From an uncultured Bacteroidales bacterium (GTDB lineage Bacteria > Bacteroidota > Bacteroidia > Bacteroidales > UBA932): DNA of 33,364 nt. Below the pieces are notes generated by a model. It was not told the DNA's origin. It saw only the letters and a list, made by a program, of their open reading frames with translations, and ran no database searches. The stretch spans positions 1-33,364 of the forward strand of contig ONLD01000018.1 of assembly GCA_900318565.1 (NCBI GenBank), written 5' to 3'. Positions 26,102 through 33,364 of the stretch are shown piece by piece. A program made the translations under genes and the position numbers. How positions within the stretch are numbered: the first letter of the stretch is position 1; the number at the start of each line of letters is the position of its first letter.

Positions 26102-26987
26102 TTGAGTCGAAAATTGATGGTACGCTGTCCAAATTGCCTTCCGCCTTCTGCAGGGGAATCCTCCTGAAGACGAAAATGCAGAGGATGGTAAGCAAAAAAC
26201 AGGCCGCAACCAGCACCCAGTAGATCTGCGGAGGGATGACGTCTCTCCAGGACTCCATATCCTTGAGAGAGTCGATGTGGCCGCAGACGAGGGCGAAGGT
26301 GTTGTTGACGAAATGCATAAACATAGTCAGCTTCAGGGAGCCCGTCTTGTAATAGACATATCCGAGCAGGCAGCCTATGATGAATGCCGGGATGGCCTGC
26401 CAGGGGTTGAGGTGGATAAAGGCGAAAAACAGCGCGGAGACAGGGATGGCCACGGCGGGGCGTACTTTGCCTGCGAGCAGCCCGCGCAGCACCATACCGC
26501 GGCAGAGCCATTCTTCGCAGATAGGAGCGAAGATGCTGACCATCAGCAGGTTCATCCAGAAATTTCCGGTGGTGAGGCTCTCCAGGGCCTGCTTGAGGAC
26601 TTCGGGCATTTCGGGCAGCCAGGCCACGATGGGCTCTGTCCAGAAGCCTCCGGCGAGGGTGATGACGGCGGCTACCAGGGCGCAGACAAATCCGCCGAGC
26701 GGGGCGAAATTCTTGCTGTCCAGGCGCACACCCTGATTGTCCATAGAACGGGATGCGCTCTTCACGCCGGCGTAAACCATCGGCGGGATGAACATCACAG
26801 GGTAACTGATAAGCGTGCCGTACTCCGCACCGGCCTCGGCGCCGAGCGCAGCGGTGAGTATCAGGGATAGGATGCTCCCGATGACGGCTCCGACAAGCAG
26901 CCACGCCAGAAGTATCATCATACCGCCGACTCCGGGAGTGTACCAGGAGAACTTCTCGAGGAACTTATAGTTGCCGCGCCGTGCCAT
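26091..26987 (-). CDS. CPBP-family (CAAX-like) intramembrane metalloprotease
   Basis: The 298-residue polytopic protein (about eight membrane segments) carries the Abi/CPBP motifs: E158-E159-x-x-x-R163, F188-x-x-x-H192 and H225-F-V-N-N229, the intramembrane active site. Relatives mature prenylated or other membrane peptides, or act in bacteriocin self-immunity. Here the operon is envelope-related and no bacteriocin gene is seen, so a housekeeping role is likelier. It starts 1 nt after the nucleotidyltransferase stop and overlaps the TlpA-like gene by 11 nt. Confidence 0.87.
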   Translation of the reverse strand: MARRGNYKFLEKFSWYTPGVGGMMILLAWLLVGAVIGSILSLILTAALGAEAGAEYGTLISYPVMFIPPMVYAGVKSASRSMDNQGVRLDSKNFAPLGGFVCALVAAVITLAGGFWTEPIVAWLPEMPEVLKQALESLTTGNFWMNLLMVSIFAPICEEWLCRGMVLRGLLAGKVRPAVAIPVSALFFAFIHLNPWQAIPAFIIGCLLGYVYYKTGSLKLTMFMHFVNNTFALVCGHIDSLKDMESWRDVIPPQIYWVLVAACFLLTILCIFVFRRIPLQKAEGNLDSVPSIFDSNED

Positions 26988-26988
26988 A

Positions 26989-27918
26989 TCAATAAAGCGG
27001 TGAGGGATAGATGCCCTCCTTCACGAGCTCGGCGAATTTCGCGACCACGCCGGGGCGGTCTTCCTTGAAAGTCACGCCGAACCAGCGGGAAGGGGAAGCG
27101 AGCACGTCGCACTTGGCCGTGCCTTCGTGGATGCAGAGATCCACTGCGTAGGGAATGTAGTACTCTTTCTTGAGCTCACCGATATTCTCCTCCAGGAAAC
27201 GCTCGAAAATCTCGCCGCTCTTGTCGAAGTAGTCGGGAGTGAAGCACCACATATTCATCGAGCAGAGGTCCTTCGGACGCAGTTGCTCGCGATTGCCGCT
27301 GATGGAATTGTCTCCGCGGAGCACGCCGTCCCCGTCGAAACGCACGTCGTGGTGCTCGACTACGGTGGTAAGGTGGCCTTCGGCGTCGTAGTGGCAGATG
27401 CCGCGGGACACGCCGCCGGACTCGCTCAGGGTATTGTCGATTTCAAAACCCACGATGGCATAGACGCCGCTGCCGCCTTCGTGCGCACGGCACCAGTCGC
27501 CGGCGATGCGGAATGAGTCGCGGCCGTAGAAGTCGTCGCCGTTGATGACCACGAAGGGCTCCTTGATGACGTCTTTCGCCATCAGTACGGCGTGGGCCGT
27601 GCCCCAGGGTTTCTGCCTCTCGGGGTTGAGCGTGAAGCGGGCGGGAATCTTGTCCAGCTCCTGTGTCACGAATTCAAACTGCAGGGGAGTGCCGTCGGTG
27701 CAGAGCACGTGGCTGTATTTCTCTTTTACGGTCTGCTGGAACTGCTCCAGGAAGTAGCTGCGCACGATATATACGACTTTGCCGAATCCGGCGCGTACAG
27801 CATCATAGATTGAATAGTCGATTATGGTCTCTCCCGACGGCCCGAGACCGTCCATTTGCTTGAGTCCGCCGTAACGGCTGCCCATACCGGCAGCAAGAAC
27901 TAAAAGAGTAGGTTTCAT
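26989..27918 (-). CDS. Sugar-phosphate nucleotidyltransferase (GT-A fold)
   Basis: The 309-residue enzyme has the N-terminal NTP-binding loop LAAGMGSRYGGLKQ (8-21), PWGTAHAVLMAKD and the metal-binding INGDDFYG. This matches the NTP_transferase family that joins NTPs with sugar-1-phosphates, for example glucose-1-phosphate thymidylyl/uridylyltransferases. In Bacteroidales similar proteins are often annotated only as nucleotidyltransferase, and the exact sugar is not readable here. It heads the six-gene envelope operon and is divergent from ftsB across a 46-nt gap. Confidence 0.88.
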   Translation of the reverse strand: MKPTLLVLAAGMGSRYGGLKQMDGLGPSGETIIDYSIYDAVRAGFGKVVYIVRSYFLEQFQQTVKEKYSHVLCTDGTPLQFEFVTQELDKIPARFTLNPERQKPWGTAHAVLMAKDVIKEPFVVINGDDFYGRDSFRIAGDWCRAHEGGSGVYAIVGFEIDNTLSESGGVSRGICHYDAEGHLTTVVEHHDVRFDGDGVLRGDNSISGNREQLRPKDLCSMNMWCFTPDYFDKSGEIFERFLEENIGELKKEYYIPYAVDLCIHEGTAKCDVLASPSRWFGVTFKEDRPGVVAKFAELVKEGIYPSPLY

Positions 27919-27941
27919 ATATTTTTTATCTTAATAATCCG

Positions 27942-27949
27942 CAAATTTA
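27942..27949 (-). promoter_or_regulatory. -7 box TAAATTTG of the envelope operon
   Basis: Perfect TAnnTTTG on the minus strand 23 nt before the nucleotidyltransferase ATG. It lies 2 bp from the plus-strand ftsB box. Confidence 0.5.
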
Positions 27950-27951
27950 AC

Positions 27952-27959
27952 TATTTTTG
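27952..27959 (+). promoter_or_regulatory. -7 box TATTTTTG of ftsB-tmk
   Basis: Perfect TAnnTTTG ending 5 nt before the ATG at 27965, predicting a leaderless or nearly leaderless mRNA. Confidence 0.55.
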
Positions 27960-27964
27960 TAAAT

Positions 27965-28285
27965 ATGGGAAAATTTAAGGATATCTGGGACAGGGAAAAG
28001 GACGGGAACAGAGCCGGACAGCGCTCGTTCCTGCGTTTCGCGATAGTCATTACGGCTGTGTTCGTGCTGTTTCTTTTCATCAAGAAAGACAGCCTTGTGC
28101 GTTGGGTGCAGGCCGGATTTACAATCCGCGACCAGGAAAGGCGCATCGAGGCGCTGAAGAAAGACAACGACCGTCTGGATGCCGAAATCCGTATGCTTTC
28201 GACATCCCGCGACTCCCTGGAACAATTCGCCCGGGAGCAGTTCGGCTTTGCCGAGCCCGGCGACGACGTGTATATTGAAGAATAA
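27965..28285 (+). CDS. FtsB/DivIC-like septum formation initiator
   Basis: The 106-residue bitopic protein has a basic N-terminus, one transmembrane helix (about 23-39, FAIVITAVFVLFLFIKK) and a coiled coil (about 55-90) followed by EQFARE and an EPGDDVYIE end, the FtsB/DivIC pattern. It would join the divisome through FtsL/FtsQ. It is followed after 2 nt by tmk. The tight spacing implies one transcript. Confidence 0.88.
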   Translation: MGKFKDIWDREKDGNRAGQRSFLRFAIVITAVFVLFLFIKKDSLVRWVQAGFTIRDQERRIEALKKDNDRLDAEIRMLSTSRDSLEQFAREQFGFAEPGDDVYIEE

Positions 28286-28287
28286 TT

Positions 28288-28962
28288 ATGCTGATTGTGA
28301 TTGAAGGCCTGGACGGGGCGGGTAAGTCCACGCAGGTCAGAAAGATGAGGGATTATCTCGGGCGTGTGTGCCCGAGACTGGAATACATACATTTCCCGCG
28401 CTATGACGCTCCCGTGTACGGAGGTCTCATAAGCAAGTTCCTGCGCGGGGATTTCGGCGAAATAGACAAGGTGCATCCCCAGCTTGTGGCGCTCCTGTTT
28501 GCCGAAGACCGGCACGGCGCCGCTCCGCAGATGCGCCGTACCCTTGAAAACGGCGGCACGGTGCTGCTTGACCGCTATGTGTATTCGAACATTGCGTACC
28601 AGTGCGCCAAGCTGCCTGATGCCGGGGCTGCCGAAGAGCTGCGGGAATGGATACTCGGGACGGAGTACGGGCAGTTCGACCTGCCGCGTCCGGACCTGAA
28701 CATATTCCTGGACGTGCCCATCAGTTTTGTCCGCGAGAGTCTCGCCCGCCAGCGGGCCGGGAACGACCGGGACTATCTGCAGGGCGGCCTGGATATCCAC
28801 GAAGCCGACATCGCCTTCCAGCAGCGGGTGCGGGATATGTACCTGAAGCTCGCGGAGAGCGACCCGTCTTTCGAAGTGGTGGATTGTTCAGGCAGGGACG
28901 GAAGTATGCTTCCGCCGGACGAAATATTCTCTAAACTGCTGAGTGTCTATGAAAAGCATTAG
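28288..28962 (+). CDS. tmk: Thymidylate kinase
   Basis: The 224-residue P-loop kinase phosphorylates dTMP to dTDP. Walker A is GLDGAGKST (7-15), the DRY motif is at 95-97, followed by YSNIAYQ. LNIFLDVP precedes the lid region with SLARQRAGNDRDYLQGG. The length is close to the family norm. In this window a dCMP deaminase gene (5758) serves the same pathway but is not linked. It overlaps the next gene by 14 nt. Confidence 0.93.
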   Translation: MLIVIEGLDGAGKSTQVRKMRDYLGRVCPRLEYIHFPRYDAPVYGGLISKFLRGDFGEIDKVHPQLVALLFAEDRHGAAPQMRRTLENGGTVLLDRYVYSNIAYQCAKLPDAGAAEELREWILGTEYGQFDLPRPDLNIFLDVPISFVRESLARQRAGNDRDYLQGGLDIHEADIAFQQRVRDMYLKLAESDPSFEVVDCSGRDGSMLPPDEIFSKLLSVYEKH

Positions 28963-29971
28963 ACGTATCTGTGCCGTGCTGACGGGTATGGTGCTGTTCG
29001 GCGCGGGTCTCTTGAAACTGATGGACCCCGTGGGGGCTTCGCTCGTGGCGGGCGAGTATTTCAACTTCCTCGGTCTCTCGTTTATGGCCCCTCTCGCTAT
29101 GGCGGTCGGGGTCGGTATGGCCCTGCTCGAGACCGTGCTGGGCGCGGGACTTATCACGGGTGTCTGGCCGAGGCTCGTTGCCGCCGCCTCAGGAGTGGTG
29201 CTCGGCGGATTCACCGTGCTGACCCTGGTTATGTGGATAGTGAATCCGGCTATGGACTGCGGCTGTTTCGGCGAGGCCGTGCACCTCACGCATAAGCAGT
29301 CGTTCCTGAAAAACGTGGTTCTGTGCGTGCTTTGGGCGGTGGCCTGCCTGCCTTTCCGCAGTATTCGCAAGCCACTGAAAGTCAAGTATGTATCCTTTTG
29401 GATAGCTACAGTGTCCGTGGCGGCTTTCAGCGTGTGGGCTATGCTGAATATTCCGCCTATGGATTTCACGCCCCTCAAGCCCGGCGCTATGCTGATGCAG
29501 GCCGAGCAGACGCCTTCCGAGGACGCTCCGCTGCTGTCTATCTGCGATGCGTCAGGAGAATACAGGGATGAGCTTTTGGCCCGTGGAGCATTCCTGCTGG
29601 TCTCTGTCTATGATCCTGATGCCCTTCCGAAAGAGCTTGAAGGGGAAATCTATGCCTTGTCGGAAAGTCTGCGGGGGAGCGGCATCACTCCTTTGGTGCT
29701 TCGCTCTTACGGGGAGTCGGAGAATGTGCAGTCATTCAATTCCGACCGCCGTACCCTCCTGACGCTCAACCGCTCCAACGGCGGCGCCACTTTGCTCTCG
29801 GACGGTATCGTGATAGCCAAATGGTCCCGCCGCGACTATCCTTCACCCGCCTCGCTGCAGGACCTTCTCTCCCAGGACCCGACAGACGCCGTGCTCAAAG
29901 AAAATACCCCGAAGCGGCTTAAGCTTCAGGGCTTTCTGTTGTACGTATTTGCAGTGCTTCTGCTGCTTTAG
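28949..29971 (+). CDS. MauE/DoxX-type membrane protein with C-terminal extracytoplasmic domain
   Basis: The 340-residue protein has four membrane helices in the first ~135 residues (TGMVLFGAGLLKL, APLAMAVGVGMALLETVLGA and so on) with the MDCGCFGE cysteine motif of the MauE/DoxX family, a further helix at about 150-170, an extracytoplasmic domain (about 175-315) and a final C-terminal helix. Relatives deliver reductant to periplasmic thiol proteins. No CxxC is seen in the C-terminal domain. I use ATG 28949; a GTG 6 nt upstream is also in frame. Its TAG overlaps the sppA stop of the opposite strand. Confidence 0.78.
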   Translation: MKSIRRICAVLTGMVLFGAGLLKLMDPVGASLVAGEYFNFLGLSFMAPLAMAVGVGMALLETVLGAGLITGVWPRLVAAASGVVLGGFTVLTLVMWIVNPAMDCGCFGEAVHLTHKQSFLKNVVLCVLWAVACLPFRSIRKPLKVKYVSFWIATVSVAAFSVWAMLNIPPMDFTPLKPGAMLMQAEQTPSEDAPLLSICDASGEYRDELLARGAFLLVSVYDPDALPKELEGEIYALSESLRGSGITPLVLRSYGESENVQSFNSDRRTLLTLNRSNGGATLLSDGIVIAKWSRRDYPSPASLQDLLSQDPTDAVLKENTPKRLKLQGFLLYVFAVLLLL

Positions 29972-31692
29972 AAGAATTTGATTTCGTAGGGCAGACGGGC
30001 CACGAACTTGGCGCTCTGGAGCTGCTTTGCGAGCTTCACGCTGAAATCTTCGTTATTGCTGCCAAATGAACTCATCATCGTCTCCAGCATAGTGGGAGCC
30101 GCGGGGTAGCCCTTGACTGTCCAGTTTGCGAGGTCGGGGTCGTCGGCAAGAGCGGCGGCGTATGCGATGGCGTCCTCAATCGTACCGATTTCGTCGGTGA
30201 GCTTGATGCCCTGTGCGTCGGTACCGGTCCAGACGCGGCCCTGTCCGATGGCGTCAACCTGCTCCTTGGGAATGTCGCGTCCTTCGGAGACTATGGTGGT
30301 GAAACGGTCGTAGATGTCTTCGATGGAGCGCAGCATATAGTTGTATTCGGCGCTGTCGAAAGGACGGGTCAGCGAGAACATATCGCCGTGCTTGTTGGAA
30401 GATACGGTCTCCACGCCTACATTCAGCAGGTCGGATGCGGTCTTGCTGAAATCGGGAATCATACCGAACACGCCTATGGAACCGGTCAGGGTCAGGGCGT
30501 CCGTATAGATTTTCTCGCAGTTGTTGGAAATCCAGTAGCCGCCTGAAGCTGCATAGTCGCCGTAGGAGGCCACCAGAGGCTTCTCCTGCTGGAGACGGTC
30601 AAGTTCGGCCTTGATTTTCTCGGAAGCCAGCACGCTGCCGCCGGGGGAGTTGACGCGGAGCACGACGGCCTTGACGCTCTTGTCCTTTCGCACGCCCTCT
30701 ATTACGGATGCGAAGCGGTCGCCGGCTACCTGCTGGATATCGCTGCCGTCCACTATTTCACCGTCGGCATAGATGACGGCGATTTTCTTGGCTGCCTTGC
30801 CGGGAAGGACCTTGGTGGTCACGTAGTCGGCGAAGGGTATCATAGTGACGTCCTTGTAATCATCGACCACGGCGAGCACGGCAAGCTGGTCCTCCAGGCC
30901 TTTGCGGTCGAGGAGTTCATCGACGAGTCCGCAGTCCACGAAATCCTGGGGGATGCAGAGCTTGAGCTCATCGATGTCGCTGCTGAGCTTCCCGGCGGTG
31001 ATGCCGCGGCTCTCGGCGATTTCTGAAGAAAGCGCTTTCCACATTGAATTGACCATCACCTGGTACTGCTCGCGGTTTTCGGCGCTGGCGCTGCTGCGGG
31101 TGAACATTTCTCCGGCTGACTTATATTTGCCGTGGCGAATGAGCTGCACGTTGACGCCCAGCTTCTTGAGGAGGTCGCCCAGGAAAAACATCTGGCTGCT
31201 GACGCCGTTCATCTGCATCGTGGCGCCGGGGTGCGGAGTCATATAGACCTTGTCGGCCACGGATGCGAGATAGTAGCTTCCGGTGGTGGGCATCTCTATG
31301 TAGGAGATGACGGCCTTGCCGCTGGTCTCCCTGAAACTCTTCAGAGCCTTGCGGAATTCTTCGGCCTTGGCTATGCTGGTCATCGAACCGTCGGTCTTGA
31401 GGTAGATGTATTTTACGCCGGGATCCTCGGCGGCAGTCTTAAGGGCGCTGATAGCTTCCCAGATGCCGATGGTGGCGATATTCTGTCCGCCGAACTGGAT
31501 CATCGAGATAGGGTCGGTTTCCTTGCTCTGCTCTCCAAGGATAATCTTGGACATATCGATTCTCAGTACTCCTTCGGCGGGAACGGCGGGTGTGCTCGGG
31601 GTAGCGAGGCCGGCCAGGACCGCAAACACAAGTGCGTTTAAAAGCAGTATGCCGCAGATTACTGCGAGCACCATTTTCAGAAAATTCTTCAT
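29968..31692 (-). CDS. sppA: Signal peptide peptidase SppA (67K type)
   Basis: The 574-residue double-domain protease degrades cleaved signal peptides in the inner membrane. One N-terminal membrane helix (about 3-28) is followed by an N-domain carrying the catalytic lysine K191 (GKYKSAGEMF) and a C-domain carrying the nucleophile S383 (GDYAASGGYW). VLRVNSPGGSVLASEKI and TGSIGVFG are conserved. The length matches E. coli-type SppA rather than the half-size Bacillus form. It converges on the MauE/DoxX gene with a 3-nt stop overlap and is divergent from hisS. Confidence 0.93.
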   Translation of the reverse strand: MKNFLKMVLAVICGILLLNALVFAVLAGLATPSTPAVPAEGVLRIDMSKIILGEQSKETDPISMIQFGGQNIATIGIWEAISALKTAAEDPGVKYIYLKTDGSMTSIAKAEEFRKALKSFRETSGKAVISYIEMPTTGSYYLASVADKVYMTPHPGATMQMNGVSSQMFFLGDLLKKLGVNVQLIRHGKYKSAGEMFTRSSASAENREQYQVMVNSMWKALSSEIAESRGITAGKLSSDIDELKLCIPQDFVDCGLVDELLDRKGLEDQLAVLAVVDDYKDVTMIPFADYVTTKVLPGKAAKKIAVIYADGEIVDGSDIQQVAGDRFASVIEGVRKDKSVKAVVLRVNSPGGSVLASEKIKAELDRLQQEKPLVASYGDYAASGGYWISNNCEKIYTDALTLTGSIGVFGMIPDFSKTASDLLNVGVETVSSNKHGDMFSLTRPFDSAEYNYMLRSIEDIYDRFTTIVSEGRDIPKEQVDAIGQGRVWTGTDAQGIKLTDEIGTIEDAIAYAAALADDPDLANWTVKGYPAAPTMLETMMSSFGSNNEDFSVKLAKQLQSAKFVARLPYEIKFF

Positions 31693-31709
31693 TTTGACTC
31701 AAATTTGTG

Positions 31710-31717
31710 CAAAAATA
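31710..31717 (-). promoter_or_regulatory. -7 box TATTTTTG of sppA
   Basis: Minus-strand TAnnTTTG 17 nt before the sppA ATG, 2 bp from the hisS box on the other strand. Confidence 0.5.
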
Positions 31718-31719
31718 AG

Positions 31720-31727
31720 TAAATTTG
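31720..31727 (+). promoter_or_regulatory. -7 box TAAATTTG of hisS
   Basis: Perfect TAnnTTTG ending 7 nt before ATG 31735. A TTTG at 31693-31696 is 23 nt upstream, a little farther than usual. Predicts a start of transcription at the ATG. Confidence 0.55.
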
Positions 31728-31734
31728 TGGAATT

Positions 31735-33087
31735 ATGATGCAGAAACCGTCAATCCCAAAGGGGACCAGGGACTTCGGCCAGAAAGAGATGGCCGCCCGC
31801 AATTACATTTTCGATACAGTACGAAGCGTTTTCAAGTCTTTCGGATATGCCCAGATCGAGACTCCGGCGATGGAGAATCTCAGCACACTTCTCGGCAAAT
31901 ACGGGGAGGAGGGAGACAAATTATTATATCGTATCCTGAATTCCGGCGACGCCTTTGCCGGAGTGGATTTCGACAAACCGCTCGCAGGACAGGTCTGTGA
32001 GAAAGGCCTTCGCTACGACCTCACGGTGCCTTTCGCCCGTTTCGTGGTGCAGCATCAGGGTGAGATTTCATTCCCCTTCAAGCGCTTCCAGATCCAGCCG
32101 GTGTGGCGTGCGGACCGTCCGCAGAAGGGGCGCTACCGCGAGTTCTACCAGTGCGACGTGGATGCCATCGGGTCCGGATCGCTGCTTTGTGAGCTGGAGC
32201 TTGTGCAGATCGTGGAGCAGGTTTTCCGCAAGCTGGACCTTAGGGTGTGTATGAAAATCAACAACCGTAAGGTGCTTACCGGACTCTCCGAGATTTGCGG
32301 TTTCCCGGACAAGGTGGTCGATATCACCGTGGCCATAGATAAGCTGGACAAGATAGGCCTCGAAGCGGTGGAGGCGGAGATGCTGCAGAAAGGACTGACG
32401 CGGGAGGCTGTAGAGATTCTGCGCCCCGTGCTGCTGCTGGAAGGGGATTTCGCTTCCAAAGTTGCTGTTATGCGGGGCCTTATGGCTTCTTCCCCTGTGG
32501 GTATGCAGGGACTTGACGAGCTTGAGGAACTGTTCGCTTTGATTGCTGACGCCGGCGTGACTATGCCCTGCGAGATGGACCTTTCGCTCGCGCGCGGTCT
32601 GAATTATTATACGGGTGCGATTTTCGAAGTCAAGGCTCTGGATTTCCAGATCGGCTCGATTTGCGGCGGCGGCCGCTACGACAACCTGACCGGCATTTTC
32701 GGCCTTCCCAATATGTCGGGAGTGGGAGTATCTTTCGGGGCGGACCGTATTTATGATGTCCTGACCGGGCTCGACAAGTTCCCCCGTGCGCTTTCGTCCG
32801 GGGCCGACGTGCTCTTTGCAAATATGGGTAGGGAAGAGCTCAAATATGTGCTTCCCGTGGCCTCCGCGCTGCGTGCGGCGGGCCTTTCCGTGGAGATTTA
32901 TCCCGAAGCCTCAAAGCTCAAGAAGCAGTTCGACTACGCCACCCGCAAGGGCATAGGCTTCCTGTCAATCTGCGGAGAGTCGGAGGCGGCTTCCGGTACC
33001 GTGCAGATGAAGAATCTCGCTACCGGAGAGCAGCAGAGCTTCGGCCGCGGAGATACTAGCGCGCTGCTCGCGTGGCTCAAAGGCTAG
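31735..33087 (+). CDS. hisS: Histidyl-tRNA synthetase
   Basis: The 450-residue class II synthetase charges tRNA-His. [15 protein letters not shown] is the N-terminal hallmark, [12 protein letters not shown] and [29 protein letters not shown] hold motif 2 (split here by ordinary residues), [15 protein letters not shown] and [13 protein letters not shown] are the HisA/HisB signatures, and a C-terminal anticodon-binding domain follows from about 355. Two adjacent ATGs exist (31735 and 31738); the second would also fit. Length is normal for this branch. Confidence 0.94.
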   Translation: MMQKPSIPKGTRDFGQKEMAARNYIFDTVRSVFKSFGYAQIETPAMENLSTLLGKYGEEGDKLLYRILNSGDAFAGVDFDKPLAGQVCEKGLRYDLTVPFARFVVQHQGEISFPFKRFQIQPVWRADRPQKGRYREFYQCDVDAIGSGSLLCELELVQIVEQVFRKLDLRVCMKINNRKVLTGLSEICGFPDKVVDITVAIDKLDKIGLEAVEAEMLQKGLTREAVEILRPVLLLEGDFASKVAVMRGLMASSPVGMQGLDELEELFALIADAGVTMPCEMDLSLARGLNYYTGAIFEVKALDFQIGSICGGGRYDNLTGIFGLPNMSGVGVSFGADRIYDVLTGLDKFPRALSSGADVLFANMGREELKYVLPVASALRAAGLSVEIYPEASKLKKQFDYATRKGIGFLSICGESEAASGTVQMKNLATGEQQSFGRGDTSALLAWLKG

Positions 33088-33114
33088 CGGCCTCCCGGCC
33101 ATTTTGAAGAAAAA

Positions 33115-33146
33115 TTTGGCGGAACCAAAAAAAGTTCCTACCTTTG
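33115..33146 (+). promoter_or_regulatory. Consensus Bacteroidota promoter of tRNA-fMet (TTTG, 20 nt, TACCTTTG)
   Basis: TTTG at 33115-33118 and TACCTTTG at 33139-33146 are 20 nt apart, the textbook spacing for the phylum. Transcription would start around 33153, a few bases before the tRNA. The spacer carries a 5-bp inverted repeat (GGAAC/GTTCC) around a run of A. This is the best promoter in the window. Confidence 0.8.
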
Positions 33147-33156
33147 CAGTCCACAT

Positions 33157-33229
<73 letters not shown>

Positions 33230-33232
33230 CTA

Positions 33233-33266
33233 AACAGGACAAGTCTTCGGATTTGTCCTGTTTTTT
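33233..33266 (+). terminator. Strong rho-independent terminator of tRNA-fMet
   Basis: A 13-bp stem (33233-33245 with 33250-33262, one G-U pair) closes on a TTCG tetraloop and runs into TTTTTT (33261-33266). It starts 3 nt after the tRNA. Confidence 0.92.
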
Positions 33267-33364
33267 GTTCGCCCAGCACGAACGTACTCTAACGGGTGCA
33301 AGTCCCCAAACCGCCCTGATAGTGGGAAGGTTACAGCCAAAGGCAAGGGTGCCCATCGTGAGGT
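33267..33364 (+). mobile_element. 5' end of a group IIC intron (domain I), truncated by the window edge
   Basis: Directly after the terminator U-tract the sequence begins GTTCGCCCAGCA and continues with ACGGGTGCAAGTCCCC, GATAGTGGGAAGGTTA and GGCAAGGGTGCCC, ending in CGTGAGGT. This follows, element by element and with like spacing, the 5' domain I of bacterial group IIC introns as I remember the Oceanobacillus iheyensis intron. The expected 5' splice consensus GUGYG appears as GTTCG. Insertion right behind a terminator hairpin is the established target habit of class C. The rest, including the reverse-transcriptase ORF and domains V/VI, is outside the window. Confidence 0.75.

Noticed and set aside
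26091-26987. CPBP protease as bacteriocin immunity or abortive-infection protein
   Set aside because: No bacteriocin precursor, transporter or defence gene is nearby; it sits in an envelope operon.
27931-28800. 289-codon minus-strand frame opposite ftsB and tmk
   Set aside because: Both plus-strand genes are clear and this frame has no motif.
33086-33106. GGCC-TCCC-GGCC hairpin after hisS
   Set aside because: A 4-bp stem with only four T afterwards is too weak to call a terminator.
33121-33138. GGAAC/GTTCC inverted repeat around seven A as a hisS terminator
   Set aside because: Only 5 bp, no U-tract on the plus strand, and it occupies the spacer of the tRNA promoter; it may simply be promoter spacer sequence.

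Overview
The window looks like a chromosomal contig from an uncultured Bacteroidales-type bacterium (phylum Bacteroidota), probably assembled from a metagenome. The evidence is threefold: phylum-type promoter boxes (TAnnTTTG, once with a TTTG box 20 nt upstream), no clear Shine-Dalgarno sequences, and typical families (Porin_10-like porin, ExbB/4-TM/ExbD/ExbD cluster, TlpA-like lipoprotein thioredoxin, GH2 with DUF4982, MauE/DoxX protein). Most of the window is GC-rich, compact housekeeping and envelope DNA, with genes overlapping or spaced by 0-5 nt.

Layout, left to right. (1) 1-2873: a reading frame open at the left edge. Its first ~735 nt are AT-richer with different codon use and encode a surface-protein-like fragment; the rest is a GH2 glycosidase lacking most of its N-terminal domain, so this is probably a chimera. 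(2) 2892-7687 (+): lipoprotein, acyl-CoA ligase, dCMP deaminase, S41 protease. (3) 12816 to 7693 (-): ExbB, a 4-TM protein, two ExbD, then after a terminator hairpin asnS, uridine kinase and a TonB-like protein. (4) 17624 to 12899 (-): Nudix hydrolase, queA, dprA, tatD, type I asparaginase. (5) 17678-20171 (+): SRPBCC-like protein, a short RsmF-like methyltransferase, TPR-like exported protein. (6) 27918 to 20172 (-): a tight envelope operon of nucleotidyltransferase, CPBP protease, TlpA-like lipoprotein, porin, lytic transglycosylase and FtsX/LolE-type permease. (7) 27965-29971 (+): ftsB/divIC-like, tmk, MauE/DoxX. (8) 31692 to 29968 (-): sppA. (9) 31735-33087 (+): hisS, then an initiator tRNA-fMet with its own promoter and a strong terminator.

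The most notable item is at the right edge. Immediately after the U-tract of the tRNA-fMet terminator, the last 98 nt match the 5' end (domain I) of a group IIC intron, the class known to insert behind transcription terminators. The intron runs off the window. A second theme is transcription starts: four genes have a -7 box only 5-7 nt before the ATG, which predicts leaderless or nearly leaderless mRNAs, and two of the three divergent gene pairs have back-to-back -7 boxes only 2 bp apart. I see no CRISPR array, phage, defence island or secondary-metabolite cluster. Apart from the two ends, the gene content is ordinary for the group.
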